DNA of 7,299 bases from Crinalium sp049646245 (GCA_049646245.1 JBARVL010000295.1:1-7299); one strand, 5' to 3'; shown: positions 1 to 5,390, counted from the first letter of the stretch. The notes: generated from the letters alone by a model not told the origin. Numbers and translations are program-made.

Positions 1-146
1 CGGTTCCTCTGTCAGCTTAGGCTTCGCCACGGCGCAGAGCGCCTACAGCCGTCAGCTTTTTTAAAAGCCAATGCTTACAAGGGTTTCAAAATAAAAAATG
101 CCCTAACCTCCCTGGCGACTGCTATAAAATGAAAAAAGCGTAATAT
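1..146. other. Non-coding flank 3' of the oxidoreductase gene
   Basis: I see no supportable coding region here. The stretch holds a GC-rich nested palindrome (18-45, listed separately) and GTCAGCTT twice, at 11-18 and 51-58, flanking that palindrome. The second copy runs into the AT-rich palindrome GCTTTTTTAAAAGC at 55-68. Read on the minus strand this is the 3' flank of the oxidoreductase gene. A T-rich run follows the stop codon directly, but no convincing stem precedes it, so I do not call a terminator. Confidence 0.5.
18..45. repeat. GC-rich nested palindrome, possible dispersed repeat
   Basis: Several inverted repeats overlap here. TAGGC (18-22) matches GCCTA (41-45), CGCC (25-28) matches GGCG (31-34), and GGCGC (31-35) matches GCGCC (39-43) with a 3-base loop. 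The block is far richer in G+C than the sequence on either side and is bracketed by direct GTCAGCTT copies. GC-rich palindromic elements scattered between genes are familiar in Nostoc-type genomes. That this is one of them is inference, and a genome-wide copy count would be needed. Confidence 0.4.
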
Positions 147-1220
147 CTAATAAGCAACTGTCATCGACTGTGAATTTAGCTCACGGCGCTCTTGGTCAGA
201 CTGCTGCCATACTTGACCATCCAGCGCCATTTGCTCAATTAAACTAGCTAAACGCAGTGCCTTCAAAGCTTGCTCTCCACCTACAGAAGGTTGATTGCCA
301 CCCCGAACACAGTTGACAAAATGCTCTAACTCTGCATGAAGCGGTTCAATATTACTGGTATGAACCTTTTCAATCAATCCATCTTGCCGATATAGAACTT
401 GACCATAATCAGTCATATAGTTAGCAGTTGTTTGGCGATGGATCAAAATTTCATTATTAAGAAAATCTGCCTCAGTCATAGAGTTTTTACAATGAGCAGA
501 AATCCGACGAATTTTGCGGTGCGTTACCTTACTAGCTGTCAAGGTAGCAACAATGCCATTAGCAAAGCCTAGCGTCGCTGTCACATAGTCTAAATACTTA
601 GATTCGGAACCACAACTACCACTAGCGGTTAATTTGACTACAGGCGCTCCTGCCAGTTCTTGCAGCAAATCAATATCGTGGATCATCAAATCTAAGACAA
701 CAGAGACATCATTAGCACGCTGGGAGTAAGGACTCATTCGGTGAGCCTCCAACGCCAGTAATTTCTCAGTCTTCAAAACTTTGCTGAGTTCCTGAAAAGC
801 TGGGTTAAAGCGTTCAATATGCCCAACTTGTAAAATACATTGAGACTTGGCAGCAGCATTTACCAGGGATTCAGCCTCGGCAATACTAGCGGCAATAGGT
901 TTTTCAATCAACACATGAACACCTGCTTCCAAGCAGTTCATGCCAACCTCATGGTGCATCCTTGTAGGGACAGCCACGCAGACTGCATCTACATAAGGCA
1001 GAAGATCGCGGTAATCTTCAAAGAAACGAGCGCGATATTTACTAGCAATGTCCAAACCTCGTTCAACATTGATATCTGAGACACCTACTAACTCAACGTC
1101 CTTTAGTAAACCGAGAACACGGGTATGATGCTGTCCCATATTCCCGACACCGATAACGCCTATTTTGATTGGCTGCGGCTGAATTCTATGTATATGACTA
1201 TCTAAATGCTTAACTGACAT
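147..1220 (-). CDS. Gfo/Idh/MocA-family NAD(P)-dependent oxidoreductase
   Basis: This 357-residue soluble protein has the two-domain layout of the Gfo/Idh/MocA family. An N-terminal Rossmann fold carries the dinucleotide loop G24-V-G26-N-M-G29, and the family's EKP motif lies at 106-108. The C-terminal substrate domain has a D177-xxx-H181-xx-D184 pattern that probably includes the catalytic acid/base residues. VGHIERFNPAF (132-142) resembles UDP-N-acetylglucosamine 3-dehydrogenase-like members, so a sugar or sugar-nucleotide substrate is plausible but not shown. Other family members act on inositols, biliverdin or free sugars. I chose the ATG at 1220 because GGAAG, AGGAG and GGAGGAG precede it. 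A longer in-frame reading from TTG at 1292 adds 24 residues that do not look like part of the fold. It is divergent from queC and no partner gene is visible. Confidence 0.9.
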   Translation of the reverse strand: MSVKHLDSHIHRIQPQPIKIGVIGVGNMGQHHTRVLGLLKDVELVGVSDINVERGLDIASKYRARFFEDYRDLLPYVDAVCVAVPTRMHHEVGMNCLEAGVHVLIEKPIAASIAEAESLVNAAAKSQCILQVGHIERFNPAFQELSKVLKTEKLLALEAHRMSPYSQRANDVSVVLDLMIHDIDLLQELAGAPVVKLTASGSCGSESKYLDYVTATLGFANGIVATLTASKVTHRKIRRISAHCKNSMTEADFLNNEILIHRQTTANYMTDYGQVLYRQDGLIEKVHTSNIEPLHAELEHFVNCVRGGNQPSVGGEQALKALRLASLIEQMALDGQVWQQSDQERRELNSQSMTVAY

Positions 1221-1301
1221 ACTATCTTCCACTCCTATAACTCCTCCACCACGGGTATTAAGTCGATGTACAACTTGTGTTAGTCGCCTCAAACCATCCA
1301 G

Positions 1302-1329
1302 ATACTATCACAGCGACTCTAGTTGTAAA
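1302..1329 (-). promoter_or_regulatory. Candidate sigma-70 promoter for the oxidoreductase gene
   Basis: On the minus strand TTTACA (1329-1324) and TAGTAT (1307-1302) are separated by 16 bases, with a TG dinucleotide two bases before the -10 box. Transcription would start near 1295, leaving a leader of about 75 bases before the preferred ATG at 1220. It would make the alternative TTG at 1292 almost leaderless, which also argues for the ATG. Boxes of this quality occur by chance in AT-rich DNA. Confidence 0.4.
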
Positions 1330-1388
1330 GAATTTCAAAGTTTTGTTCTAGTTCCTCAATTAAGTATTAGTTTTATAAGACCTGAGTT

Positions 1389-1396
1389 GCGATCGC
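1389..1396. repeat. HIP1 core octamer GCGATCGC
   Basis: This is an exact GCGATCGC palindrome in the gap between the oxidoreductase gene and queC. Further exact copies lie at 2570-2577 and 3416-3423 (both inside the CorC-like gene) and 5314-5321 (inside the secreted-protein gene). HIP1 is a highly iterated palindrome in many cyanobacterial genomes, and four copies here support a cyanobacterial origin for the window. Confidence 0.9.
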
Positions 1397-1489
1397 TTTT
1401 AATCAGTTAGAAGATATAGAATTTATCACCGATGCTTGCAGGCTCAAAACTGATCGCAGCCAAAATTTGTTGAATAGAGAATTTTTCCC

Positions 1490-2179
1490 GTGAAAGCAGT
1501 TGTTTTATTATCTGGTGGATTAGACTCCTCTACAGTTCTGTATCAAGCTAAAATAGATGGCTACGTAGTTCATGCGATTTCTTTTGACTACCAGCAGCGA
1601 CACCAACGAGAGTTACAAGCAGCCACTAACATAGCTAGTGCAGCAGGTGTAAAAGAACATCAGATTATCGCCTTTGACTTGCGCCGTTGGGGTGGCTCGG
1701 CATTGACTGATGACGCTATTGCCGTGCCAACAAATCGCATTATTACTGACATTTCAGAAGAAATTCCTGTCACTTATGTTCCCGCACGGAACACAATCTT
1801 CTTAAGCTTTGCTTTAGCTTTCGCAGAAGCTAAAGGTGCAGAACGAGTATACATAGGTGTCAATGCAGTTGATTACTCAGGGTATCCCGACTGTCGCCCA
1901 GACTATCTTCAGGCAATGCAGGAAGTATTTCGACTGGGAACAAAGCAGGGAAGGGAAGGAGAACCCATTAGTATAGTCGCACCCTTAATTAAGCTCAAAA
2001 AAACCGAAATTATCCAGCTAGGTAATAATTTGGGCGTTCCTTGGAATCTAACCTGGTCTTGCTACTCTGGTGGCGATATTGCTTGCGGTGTTTGTGACTC
2101 TTGTAGGCTAAGACTGGCAGCATTTTCTGAACTAGGGCTAGAAGATCCGTTACCTTATGCTGTTACAGGCGAGGAGTAA
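1490..2179 (+). CDS. queC: 7-cyano-7-deazaguanine synthase QueC
   Basis: QueC converts 7-carboxy-7-deazaguanine to preQ0 using ATP and ammonia, the last step before the reductase QueF in making the queuosine base of tRNA. The 229-residue length is normal for the family. The ATP-pyrophosphatase P-loop SGGLDSST is at residues 8-15, the conserved YVPARNTIFLS block at 96-106, and a zinc site of four cysteines at C191, C199, C202 and C205 (CGVCDSC). All hallmark residues are present, so the enzyme should be active in the cytoplasm. The start is GTG at 1490, giving the usual MKAVVLLSGG beginning; a weak AGAGA lies about 9 bases upstream. No other queuosine gene is in the window. The gene ends 28 bases from the stop of the convergent membrane protein. 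Confidence 0.97.
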   Translation: MKAVVLLSGGLDSSTVLYQAKIDGYVVHAISFDYQQRHQRELQAATNIASAAGVKEHQIIAFDLRRWGGSALTDDAIAVPTNRIITDISEEIPVTYVPARNTIFLSFALAFAEAKGAERVYIGVNAVDYSGYPDCRPDYLQAMQEVFRLGTKQGREGEPISIVAPLIKLKKTEIIQLGNNLGVPWNLTWSCYSGGDIACGVCDSCRLRLAAFSELGLEDPLPYAVTGEE

Positions 2180-2183
2180 AGAT

Positions 2184-2215
2184 TAATTATTAATTGATAA
2201 TTGTTAATTATTTTT
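2184..2215. terminator. AT-rich hairpin between convergent queC and CorC-like gene
   Basis: TAATTATTAATT (2184-2195) and AATTGTTAATTA (2199-2210) can pair at 10 of 12 positions around a 3-base loop, and a T run follows on the plus strand. It is the only structure in the 28-bp gap between two convergent genes, and its right arm includes the last codon of the CorC-like gene. A terminator for queC is the natural reading, but a stem made almost only of A-T pairs is weak. Confidence 0.35.
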
Positions 2216-3572
2216 GAATCTTAATTTCGTGCAGACGTGGTCCTGAAGCAGAAATAACAGTAAATTCTAAATTGTTATATAAAAATGTTTCTCCTGGTAT
2301 TGGAACTTTCTGTAATTGATAAAGCAGAAAACCCCCAAGAGTTTGATACTCATCAGTCAAGGGCAAATTAAGATTTAAATTTAGGTTTACTTCTTCTAAA
2401 TTCATCTGCGCTTGCACTAAAAAAGTGTGGTCGTCTAAAACTTGCAAATCCAAAGAGTGAGAACCAGAAGATGCTGGCTCATCGCCAATAATTTCAGCAA
2501 TTACATCTTTAAGTGTGACTAATCCAGCAGTACCACCAAACTCATCTACAACTATCACCATTGCTTGATGCGATCGCTGCATTACAGGTAATAAATCACT
2601 TAAAGGCGTACTTTCTGGTACAAAATTTGCCGGACGAATCCAACGTTGAATAGGTGTGGTAGGGGTAAGATGACCTTGAGCTAAAGGTTCAGCTAATTCT
2701 TTGAAGTAAATCAAGCCACGCACATGATCGAGTGATTCATCAATTACGGGAAAACGAGAGTGACCAGTAGCAACAACTTTATCAAGTAAAGTTTGGAAAG
2801 TAGCAGTAATTGGAATAGCAATAATATTTGTACGCGGAATCATTACTTCTGCGGCTACGACTTCGCTAAACTCAAAAACATTATTTAGTAGTTCTCGTTC
2901 TTCTGCTTGTAAACCTGTAGACTCACGATCAGTATTAATGATCATCTGTAACTCTTCTGGCGTTAAGCGCGTATATGGCTGACCTTTATATTCAATGCCT
3001 ACAAGTCTTAATAGAAAGCGAGTTGATTGGTTGAAAATCCAAATAAAAGGGTTAAAAAAACGAGCTATAGCTAAAAAAGGAGGTGCTAAAAATCTTGCTA
3101 ATTGTTCTGGGTAAAGTAAAGCTAAAGATTTAGGACAAAGTTCACCTAAAACAATTTGCAAGTAAGCAATCAGTACAAAAGCAATGGGAATTGCTATAGA
3201 ATGAGAGATAGAACCTAATCGAGTTACTGGTAAAGACAGTTGCGCTAACCAAGATGCGACTAACACTGCCATAGTACTTTCACCAATCCAACCTAAAGCC
3301 AAACTAGAGAGAGTTATTCCAAGTTGAGTTGTAGATAGTAGTCGATCAATACTACGTTGTAGCTTTTGTACTGTATACGCTTCAGCATCACCTGCTTGCA
3401 CCAGTTGATTAATGCGCGATCGCCGCACAGACACAATCGAAAATTCAGCCGTGACAAAAAAAGCATTGATCGCAATCAAAAGTAGCACTGACAACAATCG
3501 CACGGCTACATCTGACCAGTTCAAAGAAAGAGTTGCATTCAACGTTAAGATAATAAAAACAGCACTTACCAT
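2208..3572 (-). CDS. CNNM/CBS/CorC-domain integral membrane protein (HlyC/CorC family)
   Basis: This 454-residue protein has the full architecture of the HlyC/CorC (UPF0053) family. An N-terminal DUF21/CNNM domain spans roughly residues 20-205, with hydrophobic segments near 24-44, 83-110, 125-147 and 165-182 and the conserved GELCPKSLALL stretch at 143-153. A CBS pair follows (about 240-365), including VMIPRTNI (243-250) and VVDEFGGTAGLVTLKDVI (341-358), and then a CorC_HlyC domain (about 375-452) with the typical LTDEYQTLGGF. Family members are linked to Mg2+ or Co2+ efflux or to membrane homeostasis; the old hemolysin label is not evidence of toxicity. Substrate cannot be told from sequence. 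The ATG at 3572 has no clear Shine-Dalgarno site. An unusual (Asn-Leu)x4 run sits at residues 396-403. The membrane-anchored protein at 3645-4319 lies upstream in the same direction, 72 bases away. Confidence 0.93.
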   Translation of the reverse strand: MVSAVFIILTLNATLSLNWSDVAVRLLSVLLLIAINAFFVTAEFSIVSVRRSRINQLVQAGDAEAYTVQKLQRSIDRLLSTTQLGITLSSLALGWIGESTMAVLVASWLAQLSLPVTRLGSISHSIAIPIAFVLIAYLQIVLGELCPKSLALLYPEQLARFLAPPFLAIARFFNPFIWIFNQSTRFLLRLVGIEYKGQPYTRLTPEELQMIINTDRESTGLQAEERELLNNVFEFSEVVAAEVMIPRTNIIAIPITATFQTLLDKVVATGHSRFPVIDESLDHVRGLIYFKELAEPLAQGHLTPTTPIQRWIRPANFVPESTPLSDLLPVMQRSHQAMVIVVDEFGGTAGLVTLKDVIAEIIGDEPASSGSHSLDLQVLDDHTFLVQAQMNLEEVNLNLNLNLPLTDEYQTLGGFLLYQLQKVPIPGETFLYNNLEFTVISASGPRLHEIKIQK

Positions 3573-3586
3573 AAAAAAGTTACAGC

Positions 3587-3629
3587 CAAAAGGAAAAAGA
3601 TCAACATCATATCTACCTTTTTCCTTTTG
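3587..3629 (-). repeat. Perfect 13-bp inverted repeat between two same-strand genes
   Basis: CAAAAGGAAAAAG (3587-3599) and its exact reverse complement CTTTTTCCTTTTG (3617-3629) flank a 17-base loop. The element fills most of the 72-bp gap between the stop of the membrane-anchored protein and the start of the CorC-like gene. In minus-strand RNA it would form a hairpin ending 14 bases before the CorC-like ATG. It could end or weaken transcription between the genes, or occlude translation start. C/T-rich runs of this type are common between Nostoc genes, so a dispersed repeat is also possible. Confidence 0.55.
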
Positions 3630-3644
3630 CCTTGTAGGAATCCC

Positions 3645-4319
3645 TTACTTCACAACTGGAATATTAGACATTTGCAGTTGCAGTTTTTGATCGGGATAAT
3701 CTGTTAACTTTAATGATAGTTTCTTAGAGTCATCTAGCAAAGCGTTGGGAATTGTCACCGTACCCGTAAACTCTTGCCCATTAGCTGGTAAATCTCCTGG
3801 TAAACCGTCTGTGGTAGCACTTAAAGTGTTGCCTTGGTCATCAGTAACATTTAAAAAGCTGTACAGAAACCTCACAGAAGAATTTCCTTGATTCTTCAAA
3901 CTCACATTTAGCAACAAAGAACCTGGTTGTTGACGTGCTGAAAGCACTTGCAACGTTACCCCTTGACTTTCACTTTTAATTGGAAACCCTGCTTGAGAAT
4001 CTGAACTAGATTGAGCAGATGACTTTTGCGATACAGCTTCCGCCTTCGGTTTGTTTACCGAAGATGCCTTGTTTTTACCGCTACGCTCTGCTTTCACTGC
4101 GGCTAATATATCTTCCTCCGGCAGAATCATCACTTTTTCTTTGCCGGAAGCAACTTGCTTACTGCCAGTCAGTTTATTAGTTGGGCGAATGTCTGGCTGT
4201 GTAACTCCTTTAAGGGCTGCATGACCGATAGCAAACCCCAGCATTGAACTGACAACACCAGAGCCTAACATCAGCAATAGCAATAATAATGTGAGTACGA
4301 CTGTTGAATTTACTTTCAT
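3645..4319 (-). CDS. Membrane-anchored protein of unknown function with beta-rich C-terminal domain
   Basis: I do not recognise this 224-residue protein by name. From the start at 4319, residues 6-36 form one long hydrophobic segment, first leucine-rich and then small residues, that should act as an uncleaved signal anchor. Residues 40-118 are a low-complexity Ser/Lys/Ala/Gln linker. Residues 119-221 alternate hydrophobic and polar positions and include VSLKNQGNSSVRF (139-151), NVTDDQGNTL (157-166) and FTGTVTIPNA (184-193). This pattern suggests an immunoglobulin-like or DUF4352-like beta sandwich facing the periplasm or thylakoid lumen; the fold is inference. An ATG at 4334 and a TTG at 4364 are alternative in-frame starts. 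I chose 4319 because it places the basic residue directly before the membrane segment, but no start has a strong ribosome site. It may be cotranscribed with the CorC-like gene downstream. Confidence 0.75.
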   Translation of the reverse strand: MKVNSTVVLTLLLLLLMLGSGVVSSMLGFAIGHAALKGVTQPDIRPTNKLTGSKQVASGKEKVMILPEEDILAAVKAERSGKNKASSVNKPKAEAVSQKSSAQSSSDSQAGFPIKSESQGVTLQVLSARQQPGSLLLNVSLKNQGNSSVRFLYSFLNVTDDQGNTLSATTDGLPGDLPANGQEFTGTVTIPNALLDDSKKLSLKLTDYPDQKLQLQMSNIPVVK

Positions 4320-4428
4320 TTCTGTTCTGAACATACAAAAAAAGTCGTAGGCTTTACTGTACAATTTTTACTCAACTGCCAGGTTTATGTGCTGAAAGTT
4401 CAGGTAAGAACGTCAATAACAGGTTAAG

Positions 4429-4458
4429 CCTAACATCTACATTATTTTAGATGTTAGG
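4429..4458. repeat. Perfect 11-bp inverted repeat upstream of the anchored protein and tRNA
   Basis: CCTAACATCTA (4429-4439) and TAGATGTTAGG (4448-4458) are exact reverse complements around an 8-base loop; a G-T and an A-T pair extend the stem outward. The element lies about 110 bases upstream of the minus-strand membrane protein start and about 50 bases upstream of the tRNA promoter boxes. There is no T tract on either strand, so it is not a standard rho-independent terminator. A binding site for a dimeric regulator or a structured RNA leader are the alternatives. Confidence 0.55.
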
Positions 4459-4508
4459 TTGAAATTAAAGTTGCCCCTAAGTTATGTATGTCCCGTGTAA
4501 AACCTTGC

Positions 4509-4537
4509 TTGTAACGATCAGCTAAAAGGGCTATAAT
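4509..4537 (+). promoter_or_regulatory. Sigma-70-like promoter for the tRNA gene
   Basis: TTGTAA (4509-4514) and a consensus TATAAT (4532-4537) are spaced by exactly 17 bases, the best promoter-like pair I found in the window. Transcription would begin near 4544, giving a leader of about 58 bases before the tRNA. A weaker second pair, TTGTTA (4558-4563) and TAAACT (4582-4587) with 18 bases between, would start only some 8 bases before the tRNA and may be an alternative promoter. Confidence 0.65.
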
Positions 4538-4544
4538 TATTTAC

Positions 4545-4586
4545 TTGTTAAACAAAGTTGTTAAAAGTCAGGCAATCTTGTTAAAC
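4545..4586 (+). repeat. Three TTGTTAAA copies in the tRNA leader
   Basis: TTGTTAAAC occurs at 4545-4553 and 4578-4586, with TTGTTAAAA at 4558-4566 between them. The first copy extends into a small palindrome, TTGTT-A-AACAA (4545-4555), which sits at the predicted transcription start. The repeats may be a regulatory site or only AT-rich chance; the copy starts are 13 and 20 bases apart, with no fixed helical phase. Confidence 0.45.
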
Positions 4587-4601
4587 TAATGATGTCCTCA
4601 A

Positions 4602-4682
4602 CCAGGGTTGGCCGAGCGGTTTAGGCAACGGACTCATAATCCGTGGGGCAACCCAAGGCAGGTTCAACTCCTGCACCCTGGA
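4602..4682 (+). tRNA. tRNA with anticodon CAT and long variable arm, probably tRNA-Ile(CAU)
   Basis: A complete 81-base cloverleaf is visible. The acceptor stem CCAGGGT (4602-4608) pairs fully with ACCCTGG (4675-4681), with discriminator A at 4682. The D stem is GCC (4611-4613) with GGC (4624-4626). The anticodon stem ACGGA/TCCGT encloses the loop CTCATAA, so the anticodon is CAT at 4635-4637. The 13-base variable arm (4645-4657) forms GGG/CCC around a GCAA tetraloop, and the T arm is GCAGG-TTCAACT-CCTGC (4658-4674). CCA is not encoded. A fully paired 1-72 position argues against initiator tRNA. From memory, plastid trnI-CAU has a similar D arm and the same anticodon loop, while plastid elongator trnM has TTCATAC. 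I therefore favour isoleucine tRNA whose C34 is converted to lysidine by TilS to read AUA. An elongator methionine tRNA, the label an anticodon-only scan would give, is the alternative. Confidence 0.92.
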
Positions 4683-4733
4683 TTAACATAGAAAAACTCA
4701 CTCTGTCTCAGCTTTATAGCTGCGCTGCCCCTT

Positions 4734-4771
4734 CCCTCAATCATCCTTGATTATTTGCGGTTGATTGAGGG
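4734..4771. repeat. 10-bp perfect inverted repeat downstream of the tRNA
   Basis: CCCTCAATCA (4734-4743) is the exact reverse complement of TGATTGAGGG (4762-4771), with an 18-base loop; a T-G and a T-A pair extend the stem to 12. It lies about 50 bases past the tRNA 3' end. No T tract follows on either strand, so termination is uncertain; a dispersed repeat or processing structure is equally possible. Confidence 0.5.
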
Positions 4772-4852
4772 GAATTAAAGGGAGATTTTAGGAACGTTTT
4801 GCTCAAGCTAATGGCAGGTGATTAGTGAGGAGAGTTAAAACTAAAATTTGAG

Positions 4853-4871
4853 TCAAGAGATACACTCTTGA
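4853..4871. terminator. Small 7-bp hairpin, candidate terminator
   Basis: TCAAGAG (4853-4859) pairs exactly with CTCTTGA (4865-4871) across a 5-base loop. TCTTT follows on the plus strand, and on the minus strand a mixed A/T stretch follows. It is 171 bases past the tRNA and 88 bases past the stop of the secreted-protein gene. The stem is short and the T run poor, so it may serve either gene or neither. Confidence 0.25.
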
Positions 4872-4936
4872 TCTTTGTGCGACCTTGCCACAATACTCTT
4901 GCCCTACTCTACATGAGTAGATATTACGCTTTTTGC

Positions 4937-4964
4937 GGTCATTGTTAATGGGTCATTGTTAACG
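4937..4964. repeat. 14-bp tandem duplication across a stop codon
   Basis: GGTCATTGTTAA occurs at 4937-4948 and again at 4951-4962, a 14-base period (the last two bases differ, TG versus CG). The second copy contains the stop codon of the minus-strand secreted-protein gene. It looks like a local slippage duplication. Short tandem repeats with similar GTCATTG-like units are common in Nostoc intergenic DNA. Confidence 0.7.
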
Positions 4965-5390
4965 CTGTAGAGGTGCTTCTAAGATCTGATTACCACCAAA
5001 TACTCGTTGGTTCGTACCCAGGCTCCGAAGTGAGGTATTAAAGGGATTGGTGAGATCGGGAGTGCGAATTAGTGGATCGCTAGATACCTGCTGTTCGAGC
5101 AAATCCCTGTAAAGCCCTTCAATTCTCTCCGCATCGCGTCTAATCTCATTTTCTGGGAAAGCGTTTCTTGCAGGTGAACCAATACCCAGAAGAAATTGAA
5201 CTTGACGACGCGCATTGGCGTTGCGGTAGATGTCTCCAGAGTCAGAAAAGAAAGCTCTGTTGATTGCGTCTGGTATGTATTCTCCAGTACCATTGGTTGA
5301 AGTGGTTGTCTGCGCGATCGCACTTTTAGCAAAAAAACTAGCCGCAGCAGTAAAAGCCAACACTGCTATTAAGTTGGTACGCATTCTCAT
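4959..5390 (-). CDS. Small predicted secreted protein of unknown function
   Basis: This 143-residue protein begins with a clear type I signal peptide: basic residues R2 and R4, a hydrophobic stretch at 7-20, and A24-I-A26 directly before Q27. Export to the periplasm or beyond is therefore likely, leaving about 117 residues. The mature part has a Thr/Ser/Gly-rich start, a region with IYRNANARRQVQFLLG (54-69), a charged segment predicted to be helical (80-101), and a polar Asn-rich tail. It has no cysteine and no second membrane segment. I do not recognise the family and give no function. An ATG at 5384 (third residue) is an alternative start and would still leave a signal peptide. It is divergent from pyrE across a 97-bp gap, which may hold promoters for both. 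The signal peptide, good codon structure and length make a chance ORF unlikely. Confidence 0.8.
   Translation of the reverse strand: MRMRTNLIAVLAFTAAASFFAKSAIAQTTTSTNGTGEYIPDAINRAFFSDSGDIYRNANARRQVQFLLGIGSPARNAFPENEIRRDAERIEGLYRDLLEQQVSSDPLIRTPDLTNPFNTSLRSLGTNQRVFGGNQILEAPLQR

Larger units (their letters stand above)
4683..4958. other. 276-bp non-coding gap where tRNA and secreted-protein gene converge
   Basis: I see no open reading frame of note here. The gap holds a 5-bp hairpin CAGCT-TTAT-AGCTG (4709-4722) close to the tRNA 3' end, the inverted repeats at 4734-4771 and 4853-4871, a 17-base copy of the sequence at the end of the oxidoreductase gene (4918-4934), and a 14-bp tandem duplication that runs into the stop codon of the secreted-protein gene (4937-4964). 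Termination of both convergent genes presumably happens here, but no single structure is a textbook terminator. Confidence 0.5.

Noticed and set aside
840..1079. Plus-strand reading frame inside the oxidoreductase gene
   Set aside because: It lies opposite a well-supported gene, has no recognisable motif and its protein looks like the antisense of the Rossmann-fold region.
1221..1292. 24-residue N-terminal extension of the oxidoreductase from TTG at 1292
   Set aside because: ATG at 1220 has purine-rich ribosome-binding sequence before it, and the predicted promoter would start transcription only a few bases before the TTG.
1374..1379. TATAAG as a -10 box for queC
   Set aside because: No acceptable -35 sequence lies 16-19 bases upstream, so I did not list it as a promoter.
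3412..3690. Plus-strand reading frame across the start of the CorC-like gene and the hairpin gap
   Set aside because: It overlaps two convincing minus-strand genes, crosses the inverted repeat and shows no domain or ribosome site.
4545..4586. Possible CRISPR-like array in the TTGTTAAA repeats
   Set aside because: Units are only 8-9 bases, irregularly spaced, with no spacers of constant length and no cas gene nearby.
4602..4682. Leucine or serine identity for the tRNA, because of its long variable arm
   Set aside because: The 7-base anticodon loop CTCATAA gives CAT unambiguously, and a one-base shift would break the perfect 5-bp stem.
5069..5332. Second minus-strand frame within the secreted-protein gene
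   Set aside because: The signal peptide and coherent composition are in the longer frame; this one lacks a secretion signal or motif.
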